Below are positions 31,054 to 39,568 of a stretch of 39,568 nt of DNA, in pieces. The position numbers were made by a program, and so were the translations under genes. The number at the start of each line of letters is the position of its first letter. The stretch's first letter is position 1. Source of the stretch: an uncultured Clostridium sp. GTDB taxonomy: Bacteria; Bacillota; Clostridia; TANB77; CAG-508. Under the pieces are notes generated by a model. It had not been told where the DNA came from and searched no databases. It saw only the letters and a program-made list of their open reading frames with translations. Location: NCBI GenBank assembly GCA_946496115.1, contig CAMMFK010000003.1, forward strand, positions 1 to 39,568, in the 5' to 3' direction.

Positions 31054-31764
31054 ATGACACCACATAATGAAGCTAAAAAGGAAGATATTGCTGAAATTGT
31101 TTTAATGCCTGGAGATCCATTAAGAGCAAAATATATTGCTGAAAACTTTTTAGAAAATTATAAACTTGTTAATTCAGTAAGAAATATGTATGGATATACT
31201 GGATATTATAAAGGAAAAAGATTAACTGTTTTTGCATCTGGTATGGGAATGCCAAGTATGGGCATTTATGCATATGAGCTATATAAATTTTATGATGTAA
31301 AGTCTATTATAAGACTAGGCTCATGTGGAGCTTATTCTCCAAATTTAAATATTTTTGATACAATACTTGTAAATACTAGTTATACAGAAGGTAATTTTGC
31401 TTATGGTTTAGAAGGTGTAGACTGCCATAGAGCTTTTTCAGACAAAGAGATTAATAATGCTATTGGAAATACTGCTCAAAAGCTTGGAATTAATTTAATT
31501 AGTGGAGATGTGCTTTGTAGTGAAGTTTTTGATTACTATGTAAAAGATTTAAATGCTTTAATTAATAGATTTCCAAAAGATTTAAATATTATAGGTGCAG
31601 AAATGGAATCTTTTGCTTTGTTTTATATAGCAAAATATTTGAATAAAAAAGCGTCTTGTTTATTAACAGTTGTTGATTCTCATTATAAAAAGCAAGAAAT
31701 TTCTGCTAATGAAAGAGAAACATCTTTAAATACAATGATTAAACTAGCTTTAGAAAGTTGTTAA
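31054..31764 (+). CDS. deoD: Purine-nucleoside phosphorylase, DeoD type
   Basis: VLMPGDPLRAKYIAENFLENYKLVNSVRNMYGYTGYYKGKRLTVFASGMGMPSMGIYAYEL, RLGSCGAY, GAEMESFALF. Confidence 0.95.
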   Translation: MTPHNEAKKEDIAEIVLMPGDPLRAKYIAENFLENYKLVNSVRNMYGYTGYYKGKRLTVFASGMGMPSMGIYAYELYKFYDVKSIIRLGSCGAYSPNLNIFDTILVNTSYTEGNFAYGLEGVDCHRAFSDKEINNAIGNTAQKLGINLISGDVLCSEVFDYYVKDLNALINRFPKDLNIIGAEMESFALFYIAKYLNKKASCLLTVVDSHYKKQEISANERETSLNTMIKLALESC

Positions 31765-31803
31765 AAACTTAAGGTTTTATCTGTTGTATAGTTAGAAATA
31801 AAA

Positions 31804-32007
31804 TCAAGCAATATATTCTTCTACTTTTTTTATGGGGATGCAAAGTGCTTCTGCTATTTTTTCCTTTGCGAACCCCATATTATGCATTTTTTGGCTAACC
31901 TTTTTTTCTTTTTCTCTTATTCCTTCTAGTCTGCCTAAAGTTCTGCCTTCTGCTTTACCAATTTTTCTTTCGTACTCAATGTTTTTCATGTAAGTTTCTG
32001 CTAACAT
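31804..32007 (-). CDS. Short ORF resembling the C-terminal tail of Rpn-type (PD-(D/E)XK) nuclease/transposase proteins; probable remnant or small independent gene
   Basis: MLAETYMKNIEYERKIGKAEGRTLGRLEGIREKEKKVSQKMHNMGFAKEKIAEALCIPIKKVEEYIA; RBS aaaggagaaaacttATG. Confidence 0.55.
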   Translation of the reverse strand: MLAETYMKNIEYERKIGKAEGRTLGRLEGIREKEKKVSQKMHNMGFAKEKIAEALCIPIKKVEEYIA

Positions 32008-32064
32008 AAGTTTTCTCCTTTCTTAAAAATTTATGTTAACAGTATATCATATTTCCATTTAATG

Positions 32065-33459
32065 TCAAGCAATTTTACGTTTTTCATAATAATAATCGTG
32101 CGACATATTTTGACAAATTTCGACATTTGGTAATCTTACTATTCTACCAAGTTCTCCTTCTGCTTCATCATTTACTTCATTAACTGTATTTTGTTCTTCA
32201 TTTATAGTATCGCTCTCATCACTTGACTTTGCTGTGTTATCTATTTCAGGTCCAACTATTTCTACTATCTTATTTAATTCTGACTTCATTAAATTATACA
32301 TTGATGTAGAATATTCAGAATTACCGGCTTCATAATCTTTTATTATTTGCTCTATATCTAGTAATTCATATCTATCTTTTGCATTTTGACCATTGTCATA
32401 AACATAAACTGGTGTATATGTAGCTTTATCTATAGTTATTTCTCCTGTAGCACCATTTTTCCTCACTTCAACATTTAATATTAATGTGTCTCTTGTGTAA
32501 TTGTCTGTTTGAGCAGAGAAAAAGTTTCCCATTGAATATATAACAAAGCCCTCTCTTGTAGTTCCATCATCTAATGTTACAGTTTTCATTTCCATTGGCT
32601 CTGGTACGTGCGAATGATTACCTAAAATTACATTAGCACCATTTTTTATTAAAAATTCTGCTAAATCTTCTTGTTCTGTTGTTGGTTTTAGTCTATATTC
32701 TGCTCCCCAGTGCATACTTACTACAATTAATTCTGCTCCTTCTTCTTTTGCCTTATCTAATTGTTCTTTTATAAAATCTTTATCAATTAAATTAACTGAA
32801 TATTCTCTTCCTGATGGGATTGGAATTCCATTTGTTCCATATGTATAGCATAAGAATGCTGTTTTTATACCATTTAAATCTTTTATCAAAATAGTATTTT
32901 GTTCTTCTTTACTTCTTGATGTTCCTGTATGAGCTATTCCATAATCGTCTAAAACATTTAAAGTTCTTTCAAGACCAGTATATCCTTTATCTAAACAGTG
33001 GTTATTTGCTGTTGTTAAAATATCTATTCCCATTTCTTTTAGGTCATAAGCTAATTCGTCTGGTGAATTAAAAGTTGGGTAACCCGAATATCCTCTATCT
33101 GCTCCAGCTAAAGTTGTTTCTAAGTTTCCAACTGCAACTGTTGCGTCATCAAAATATTTTGTTACATTTTTAAACATTGGAGAAAAGTCATATGCACCTG
33201 TTTCTGAGTTGTAAGCGTCTTTAAAATTTTGACTATGACATAAAGCATCTCCAATACCCACTATATTAATTACTATGTCTTCTGCTTCAGGCTCTTCAAC
33301 TACTTCATTTATACTATTTTTATTCTGAGCAATATTAGAATTAAGCATATTGGGATTATTTACTAGTGTATATATACAAATAGATATAATTACTAATGCT
33401 ACAATTACTATTATGCCTAAAAAGACATTTAACTTTTTTACCTTTTTTCTTCTAGCCAT
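32065..33459 (-). CDS. CapA family (poly-gamma-glutamate synthesis-like metallophosphatase) membrane-anchored protein (start set at ATG 33459)
   Basis: GIGDALCHSQNF, VGNLETTLAG, TANNHCLDKGYTGLERTL, VSMHWGAEYRLKPTTEQEDLAEFLIKNGANVILGNHSHVPEPME; TM anchor; RBS gggggaaaagaaATGGCTAGA. Confidence 0.92.
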   Translation of the reverse strand: MARRKKVKKLNVFLGIIVIVALVIISICIYTLVNNPNMLNSNIAQNKNSINEVVEEPEAEDIVINIVGIGDALCHSQNFKDAYNSETGAYDFSPMFKNVTKYFDDATVAVGNLETTLAGADRGYSGYPTFNSPDELAYDLKEMGIDILTTANNHCLDKGYTGLERTLNVLDDYGIAHTGTSRSKEEQNTILIKDLNGIKTAFLCYTYGTNGIPIPSGREYSVNLIDKDFIKEQLDKAKEEGAELIVVSMHWGAEYRLKPTTEQEDLAEFLIKNGANVILGNHSHVPEPMEMKTVTLDDGTTREGFVIYSMGNFFSAQTDNYTRDTLILNVEVRKNGATGEITIDKATYTPVYVYDNGQNAKDRYELLDIEQIIKDYEAGNSEYSTSMYNLMKSELNKIVEIVGPEIDNTAKSSDESDTINEEQNTVNEVNDEAEGELGRIVRLPNVEICQNMSHDYYYEKRKIA

Positions 33460-33557
33460 TTCTTTTCCCCCTTTTAAAAAAGACAATCTTATATAAAGAT
33501 TTTCTAATATTTTGTAGGAAAAGTCAAGGTTATTGCATAAGATTTTATTTCAAAATG

Positions 33558-33799
33558 ACTTTAAAAGATTACAGTTCACATTTAAATTAAAGATTAATCA
33601 AGTTGCAATATATGTTTTTCCGCATTTGCTTCACGGTTCGCGAAATAAATTTCGCGGAAGCGTTTGCACGCTCACTTCGGTAGTCCTACTTAGTTAAAGT
33701 CTCAAATGCTCGCGCTACCTCAGGTCGCTAAAAGCTCCAAAATATATATTGCAACTTTAAACTAATTTTATTTAGTTGTGAACTGTAATCTTTTAAAGT
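33558..33799. repeat. MITE-like intergenic element F with 23-bp perfect terminal inverted repeats
   Basis: 33558-33580 actttaaaagattacagttcaca / 33777-33799 tgtgaactgtaatcttttaaagt; inner arms gttgcaatatatgttttt / aaaatatatattgcaac. Confidence 0.88.
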
Positions 33800-33808
33800 T
33801 ATAACAAA

Positions 33809-34363
33809 TTAAATTTCCATTTGGCTACCTAGGAATGTAGCTGCAACTGATGCAACCTCTTCTTCCGTCTTTTCCATTTTAGTACTGTCATCTTTGCTAA
33901 TTAAAACAACACTTCCAATAACATCTCCATCTGAAATAATAGGGCAAATCACTTGTGGCTTTATTTCTTTATCTTTATTACCTTTCTCAGTAATAAAAAC
34001 AGAATTTGAACCATCTCCAACAAATCTTTGCCTTGTATTAAATATTTTTTCTAAGTCAGAACTAATTTTTTGCTCTAATAAATCTTTTTTGCTTGTTCCC
34101 GATACAGCTATAACAGTATCTCTGTCAGTTATAATACTTATATGTCCTGTAATTTTGTTTAAGCTTTCAACATATTCTGTTGCAAAATTAGAAAGTTCAC
34201 CTATTGGAGAATATTTTTTTAGTATTATGTCTCCCTCTTTTTCTGTAAATATTTCTAATGGGTCTCCCTCTTTAATTCTTAATGTTCTTCTTATTTCTTT
34301 AGGAATTACTATTCTTCCCAAATCGTCTATTCTTCTAACAACTCCTGTCGCCTTCATTTCCAA
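33809..34363 (-). CDS. spoVT: Stage V sporulation protein T (AbrB-family regulator with GAF-like domain)
   Basis: MKATGVVRRIDDLGRIVIPKEIRRTLRIKEGDPLEIFTEKEGDIILKKYSPIGEL. Confidence 0.95.
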   Translation of the reverse strand: MEMKATGVVRRIDDLGRIVIPKEIRRTLRIKEGDPLEIFTEKEGDIILKKYSPIGELSNFATEYVESLNKITGHISIITDRDTVIAVSGTSKKDLLEQKISSDLEKIFNTRQRFVGDGSNSVFITEKGNKDKEIKPQVICPIISDGDVIGSVVLISKDDSTKMEKTEEEVASVAATFLGSQMEI

Positions 34364-34562
34364 TCTTCCTTTCTCATAATAGTTTGATTTTTTGTTTTAT
34401 AATTTCATTTTTGTCATGCAAATTAACATATTAAAAAATCACTAATTTTTCCTTATATTGCTATTATGTACAAATTATGAAAATTTATGCAAGTTTCTAA
34501 TTTTTTTAATTTTATTATATTAAGTTATGCTTAATTTTTGTCGAATTTTGTCTAAAAACTTC

Positions 34563-34591
34563 TTGACATATTTAAATATAAAGTATAGTAT
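34563..34591 (+). promoter_or_regulatory. Consensus-like promoter of the 140-aa orphan ORF
   Basis: TTGACA (34563-34568) - 17 bp - TAGTAT (34586-34591); followed by 5'UTR hairpin gaaggg-tagttg-cccttc and RBS aaaggagacc. Confidence 0.65.
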
Positions 34592-34651
34592 TTATTTAAG
34601 TTATTTTTTTCGAAGGGTAGTTGCCCTTCTACAAACAAAAGGAGACCAACT

Positions 34652-35074
34652 ATGATGAATAATTCTTTGACTAAACGCATTCGGTTTTGGCTGGATTCTG
34701 ATACCAGTCTTCTCAACGTAATGGTCATCGAAGAGTTTGAGGACCATAAGAGCTGTATTATTACTCCAAAAATCCTTGACAGCTCTCATAATGAAAAGGA
34801 TGTAAGCTCTCAGAACACCATCATTATGCTTCGTACTCTTGACGGTCCGGAAGAGGTTTTCAGTTTTATGTTTCCTTATCTGTATGAGTTAGCCTATTTT
34901 GAAGCTAATGGTAATTCTAATAACAAGCAACTTTATCAGGAAGCTGTTGCCTTCAAGAATAGTGTAGAGGCTTGGCTTAAAAATCAGGTTGCCTGGGGAT
35001 ATATGAATCAAACTGAAGCACGTATTGTTTTGAGCGGTCTCTACCTCCCCACAACAAAGTTTTCTTCTCCCTAA
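34652..35074 (+). CDS. Orphan hypothetical protein (140 aa), compositionally atypical
   Basis: Intact ORF with promoter, RBS and 3' hairpin; MMNNSLTKRIRFWLDSDTSLLNVMVIEEFED...; no family recognised. Confidence 0.75.
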   Translation: MMNNSLTKRIRFWLDSDTSLLNVMVIEEFEDHKSCIITPKILDSSHNEKDVSSQNTIIMLRTLDGPEEVFSFMFPYLYELAYFEANGNSNNKQLYQEAVAFKNSVEAWLKNQVAWGYMNQTEARIVLSGLYLPTTKFSSP

Positions 35075-35158
35075 TAACTTGCACAGCAGATTGCTAAAAC
35101 TGCTTGCGTCAATTGAGTTTGAGATAACATCTAATGTGTCTCTTTCTTCTTACAACAA

Positions 35159-35194
35159 CAAACAGGCACCTCCTAATTGCGAGGTGCTTGTTTG
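35159..35194 (+). terminator. Hairpin, candidate terminator of the 140-aa ORF or bidirectional
   Basis: Stem caaacaggcacctc (35159-35172) / gaggtgcttgtttg (35181-35194), one mismatch. Confidence 0.6.
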
Positions 35195-35218
35195 CTAATT
35201 TATCTTAATCATTAACTT

Positions 35219-36790
35219 TTATTTTTTCATAAGATTTTTTATATATTCCACTTCTTCATCTACATTTAGTCTCATAAATATTGGTTCACCTTTTTCTATT
35301 ACTTTGGTATTCTCTATTTCTTTATATTCTTTTAAAGAATCCCATGTAACATTATTTCTCATTCCAAGTTGTCTTAACATATTGTCTGACGTTTCTTCCA
35401 TTAGTGGTCTTATTAAAATTGCAATTTCTCTTAAATTAGCAATTAAATGGTAAATGCAAGATTTTAGTTTTTCTTTACTTTCTTCATCTTTAGCTAAAAT
35501 CCAAGGTGAAGTTTCATCTATATATTTATTTGTTCTTGAAATGTAATTCCAAATTTCTTTTAAACTATTGGCAAATTCAAAGTTATTTATTTCTTTTTCA
35601 AAATTTGTGATTGCATCATTTGATGCTTTTTCCAAATCTTCATCTACTTCGTTTTGAAGGCCATTATACTTTGGAACCACTCCATCAAAATATTTGTTGA
35701 CCATTGAAATTGTTCTATTTAATAAGTTACTTAAATCATTACATAAATCGAAGTTATATCTTTCAACAAATTCTTCTGGTGAGAATAATCCGTCTTGTGA
35801 TGTTGGTAATTCTCTAATTAAGAAATACTTTGTAGCATCCAAAGCATACCTTTCTATAAGTTGGTCTGGGTAAATAACATTTCCTTTTGATTTACTTATT
35901 TTACCATCTTTCATAACAAACCAATTGTGTACAAATATTGTTTTTGGAAGTGGTAAATCTAGTGCCATTAAGAATATAGGCCAATAAATTAAATGGAATC
36001 TTGCAATGTCTTTTCCAACCAAGTGTACATCTGCTGGCCAATATTTTTTAAACTTACTATCATCATCTGATAAGTAACCTAAAGCTGTAATATAGTTTGT
36101 TAAAGCATCAAGCCATACATATATAACGTGTTTTGGGTCACTTTTAACTTTTATTCCCCAGTCAAAAGATGTTCTTGTAACACACAAATCTTCTAGTCCT
36201 GGTTTTATAAAGTTATTAATCATTTCAGTTTTTCTATAATCTGGTTTTATAAAATCTGGATGAGTATTGTAGTATTCTAGAAGTCTATCTGCATATTTTT
36301 TCATATTGAAAAAATATGCTTCTTCTTTCATTTTTGTAACTTCTCTACCACAATCAGGACATTTGCCATCTACTAATTGTGTTTCTGTAAAATATGATTC
36401 ACAAGGTTTGCAATACCAGCCTTCATATTCGCCTTTGTAGATATCTCCTTGTTCAAGAAATCTTTCAAATATTTCTTGAACAGCTTTGCAGTGATATTCA
36501 TCAGTTGTTCTCATAAATATATCATAATCTATTTTCATAGTTTTCCATAATTTTTTAGCTGCATCTGCTTGAACATCAACATATTCTTGAGGAGACATAT
36601 TTTCATCTTTTGCCTTATCCTCTATTTTTTGTCCGTGCTCATCTACACCAGTTAACATTAAGCAGTCATATCCTTGCATTTTTCTTAGCCTTTTTAGCAT
36701 ATCTGCTAAAACTGTCGTGTAAGATGTGCCAATGTGAAACTTGCCACTTGGATAGTAAATTGGTGTTGTAACATAATAATTTTTGTCCAT
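35219..36790 (-). CDS. metG: Methionine-tRNA ligase (start set at ATG 36790)
   Basis: YYVTTPIYYPSGKFHIGTSYTTVLADML, CKPCESYFTETQLVDGKCPDCGRE, DGKISKSKGNVIYP (KMSKS-like); RBS aaaggaggagaatattATG. Confidence 0.96.
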   Translation of the reverse strand: MDKNYYVTTPIYYPSGKFHIGTSYTTVLADMLKRLRKMQGYDCLMLTGVDEHGQKIEDKAKDENMSPQEYVDVQADAAKKLWKTMKIDYDIFMRTTDEYHCKAVQEIFERFLEQGDIYKGEYEGWYCKPCESYFTETQLVDGKCPDCGREVTKMKEEAYFFNMKKYADRLLEYYNTHPDFIKPDYRKTEMINNFIKPGLEDLCVTRTSFDWGIKVKSDPKHVIYVWLDALTNYITALGYLSDDDSKFKKYWPADVHLVGKDIARFHLIYWPIFLMALDLPLPKTIFVHNWFVMKDGKISKSKGNVIYPDQLIERYALDATKYFLIRELPTSQDGLFSPEEFVERYNFDLCNDLSNLLNRTISMVNKYFDGVVPKYNGLQNEVDEDLEKASNDAITNFEKEINNFEFANSLKEIWNYISRTNKYIDETSPWILAKDEESKEKLKSCIYHLIANLREIAILIRPLMEETSDNMLRQLGMRNNVTWDSLKEYKEIENTKVIEKGEPIFMRLNVDEEVEYIKNLMKK

Positions 36791-36887
36791 AATATTCTCC
36801 TCCTTTATAATAATTTTCACTACCCAGTATTATAGCACATCAATCCTGTAAAATCTACATTTTGTAGAATTTTATTTTCAGTCGACA

Positions 36888-39566
36888 TTAGATATTATCT
36901 TTTCTTATTGTTTCAATTATATTTTGCTTATTTATTTTATTTAATGAATACTTCATTATTCCACCAATTAGCAAAAATACCACTACAATTGCTACAACTG
37001 TTGGCATTAATGGGAATGTGTATTTCATTAAAATTCCTTCTCTAAATGCCAAGTATAGTAAATATGAGCCAAGTATTCCAAGTGGCAGTCCTATTATGAT
37101 TGATTTTAGGCCATAGAATATGCTTTCTAATCTAATCATTCTATTGAATTCTTTTTTGGTCATTCCAATTGATTTTAAGTTTGCAAATTCTTTGCTTCTT
37201 AAGTTCATATTGCTTGTTATTGTATTGAATATGTTTGTTACTCCTATTAATGAGATTACTATTATAAATCCATATAAGAATATTGCTATTACTAATATTA
37301 ATGAATTTTGTCTATCCGCTTCTTCTTGTATGTTTACTGTAAATATATTTTGGTAATTTGCATTTATGTCTTTTTCCAATCCTGATGCATTTTCAGCATT
37401 TACATATAGTGTTCCAAAAATCCAGTCGAACCTATCTATAAATTCATCACTTACTATCATTGTTCCTTCTGTATAAGATGTTGTTTCTAATCCCATTGGT
37501 CTTTTTGTTGTTTGTGTAATAATCGGTGCTGTAACGTTTTCTACAACTTCTGCACCATTTCTAGATACATCAAAGGTTATTTCGTCTCCTCTATTGTAAT
37601 CATATATTTCGCCAATATATTTTCTGTAACTTCCATCTTCATTATAAATGTATCTTTCAAAATCATCTATCCAAATTATTTTTTCTTTTGCATCGTCATA
37701 ATTTAGTCCTAAATCACTTATATATCTTTGATATTCGTCATCGCCAAGTGCTAGCATTACCACTTTATATTCTGCATCTTCTCCACCTTCAATTGCTTCT
37801 GAATATTCTGATGTTAGGTTTGTCAAATATTCTCTACCATCTTTTGATAATTTTAAATCATTTGTGCTCAAATTTATATATAAATGTTTTGTTATTGTAT
37901 ATGAATTTACCCTTTCATCTTGAGCTATTTTTTTATAAGTATCATAAGCTTCGTTTTTATCTATATCATTTCCGCTTATTGATACTTGCAAATTATACTT
38001 GTAGTCTGTTAAAGCCTGATTTGATACAGTAAAACTGTATTGCACTAGTGATGTTATTGATATAAATATAGCTATGCTTACTACTAAAGATATTACTGTT
38101 GTACGATATTTTTTTCTATTTCTTTTCAAATTTTTGTATGCTATATCTCCACCTACACCAAATATTTTTTTGATTATTTTTGGAGATTTTACTTTTTTAC
38201 CTTTTATTTTTATGTCTTCATTACTTCTTATTGCATCTATTGGAGATAATTTTGCTGCCCTTCTTGCAGATGCTTTGCAAGAAAAATAGATTGTTATTAC
38301 TGCCAATATTATTGAAAATATTATTGCTGTAACTGGTACTGAATATATAAATGTTACGTCATCTATAATTTTTCCAATTAAATTATTTAATATTATTGAT
38401 AAAATCCAATTTACTAATATTCCAAGTAATATTCCTGATGGAATACCAATCAATCCCAATATTGCACCTTCAAAAAGTACATTTTTTCTTATTTGCTTTT
38501 TGGTTGCTCCTATTGATGATAACATTCCATATTGCCTTGTTCTTTCCGTTATTGATATTGCGAAACTATTTCTTATAACAAATACACTTGAAATTATTAT
38601 TATAACTACTACAATAATTCCTATTAAATATAACATTCTCATATATGAGCTATTAACTCCAATGCCTTCAAATTGTAATACATTGTCATTTAAACTTATG
38701 TCATATTTACTTCCAACCTCTTCTTTTGTCATTCCTGTTGATAGTTCCATTATTCCCATGTAGTTAGTTTCTTTTTGTTCTTCTGCATTTAGCCCCAAAA
38801 TATTGCATAGTACTTCTTCATAATTTCTTACACCATCTTTTGTAAAGTTTGCATATATATTGGCTGTGCTTCCTAAATTATTTACATCTAAATATGTTAA
38901 TGCTGTAAAGCCTGGTGCAGAATAAGGTTCTAATGTATAATTAAGCCTTTCCATTATCCCAACAATTTTGTACTCTTTTTTATATATAGTTTCTAAATAT
39001 TCTTCTTTAGTGTAAATATCATCTTGTGTAAGTTCTTTTCCGTCTAGTAATCTTTTTGAAATATCTAATGTTAATATATCTCCTATTTTTAATGGATTTT
39101 CAGGCTCACTTAAATCTAATTGGTTACCTTCTGTTTGCATATAGTCATAAATATTTTGACTTATAACTATTTCACTACTATTGGTTGGAAATCTACCGTC
39201 AGTTAATTTTATAGGAAGTTTACTTTGAGCACCATTATCTATAGCAACTATGTGAAAATATGGTTTGTCTTCATTTGTTGATTCATTAAATCTCGCATAA
39301 CCTATATCTGATGTTAAAAAGTAATCATCTATATTTCTATTTTCTGCTATGTATGATAAATCTTCAGTTGGTACATCTTTGAACTCTACCTGATAGTCAC
39401 CATTACTTTTTATAAAATAATCTTGCAATGTTGCTTTTCCGCTAGTTACCATTCCAGCAACAACTGTAATTAATGCTGTTGATAACAATATTCCTATTAT
39501 TGTAACTAGGGTTCTCTTTTTATTAAGCTTAAGGCTTTTTATGGTTAATTTATTTAAGATTTTCAT
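36888..39566 (-). CDS. FtsX-type ABC transporter permease (two FtsX repeats, ~890 aa)
   Basis: N-term LTIKSLKLNKKRTLVTIIGILLSTALITVVAGM; RQYGMLSSIGATKKQIRKNVLFEGAILGLIGIPSGILLGI; FANLKSIGMTKKEFNRMIRLES. Confidence 0.92.
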   Translation of the reverse strand: MKILNKLTIKSLKLNKKRTLVTIIGILLSTALITVVAGMVTSGKATLQDYFIKSNGDYQVEFKDVPTEDLSYIAENRNIDDYFLTSDIGYARFNESTNEDKPYFHIVAIDNGAQSKLPIKLTDGRFPTNSSEIVISQNIYDYMQTEGNQLDLSEPENPLKIGDILTLDISKRLLDGKELTQDDIYTKEEYLETIYKKEYKIVGIMERLNYTLEPYSAPGFTALTYLDVNNLGSTANIYANFTKDGVRNYEEVLCNILGLNAEEQKETNYMGIMELSTGMTKEEVGSKYDISLNDNVLQFEGIGVNSSYMRMLYLIGIIVVVIIIISSVFVIRNSFAISITERTRQYGMLSSIGATKKQIRKNVLFEGAILGLIGIPSGILLGILVNWILSIILNNLIGKIIDDVTFIYSVPVTAIIFSIILAVITIYFSCKASARRAAKLSPIDAIRSNEDIKIKGKKVKSPKIIKKIFGVGGDIAYKNLKRNRKKYRTTVISLVVSIAIFISITSLVQYSFTVSNQALTDYKYNLQVSISGNDIDKNEAYDTYKKIAQDERVNSYTITKHLYINLSTNDLKLSKDGREYLTNLTSEYSEAIEGGEDAEYKVVMLALGDDEYQRYISDLGLNYDDAKEKIIWIDDFERYIYNEDGSYRKYIGEIYDYNRGDEITFDVSRNGAEVVENVTAPIITQTTKRPMGLETTSYTEGTMIVSDEFIDRFDWIFGTLYVNAENASGLEKDINANYQNIFTVNIQEEADRQNSLILVIAIFLYGFIIVISLIGVTNIFNTITSNMNLRSKEFANLKSIGMTKKEFNRMIRLESIFYGLKSIIIGLPLGILGSYLLYLAFREGILMKYTFPLMPTVVAIVVVFLLIGGIMKYSLNKINKQNIIETIRKDNI

Positions 39567-39568
39567 AA

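Noticed and set aside
34601-34789. Minus-strand ORF 34601..34789
   Set aside because: Antisense to the promoter-supported 34652..35074 ORF, with no RBS and no motif.
36791-36887. T-box or other riboswitch leader upstream of metG
   Set aside because: The gap to the upstream gene is under 100 bp, with only a short hairpin and a possible -10 (TATAAT); no T-box or SAM motif seen.

Overview
AT-rich, low-GC chromosomal window, apparently from a spore-forming Firmicute (Clostridia-like; inferred from SigK, SpoVT and YtxC-like genes). Most of the coding is on the minus strand and is ordinary core content: recD2 (partial), membrane-anchored cyclophilin, disA, radA, GH15 glucoamylase-like, beta-CASP MBL nuclease, ftsK/spoIIIE, sigK, U32 peptidase, gap/pgk/tpiA/gpmI, capA-like, spoVT, metG and two large FtsX-type ABC permeases. 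The plus strand carries ytxC-like, deoD-like and one orphan ORF. The most unusual signals are: (1) a family of ~150-250 bp non-coding, MITE/REP-like inverted-repeat elements with GC-rich cores, present in both orientations, nearly all sitting immediately 3' of a stop codon in same-strand gene gaps, including inside the glycolytic cluster; (2) a GGGtGRT-protein plus NifU/IscU-like scaffold gene pair of unknown function; (3) an orphan YezG/DUF600-like immunity protein downstream of gpmI; (4) an ABC ATPase broken by one extra base right after Walker B; (5) a PF06541-like membrane domain fused to what looks like the lead-in region of clostridial glucosaminidases without its catalytic part; (6) two compositionally atypical small orphan genes with their own terminators. 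All family calls come from reading motifs by eye; no database search was run.
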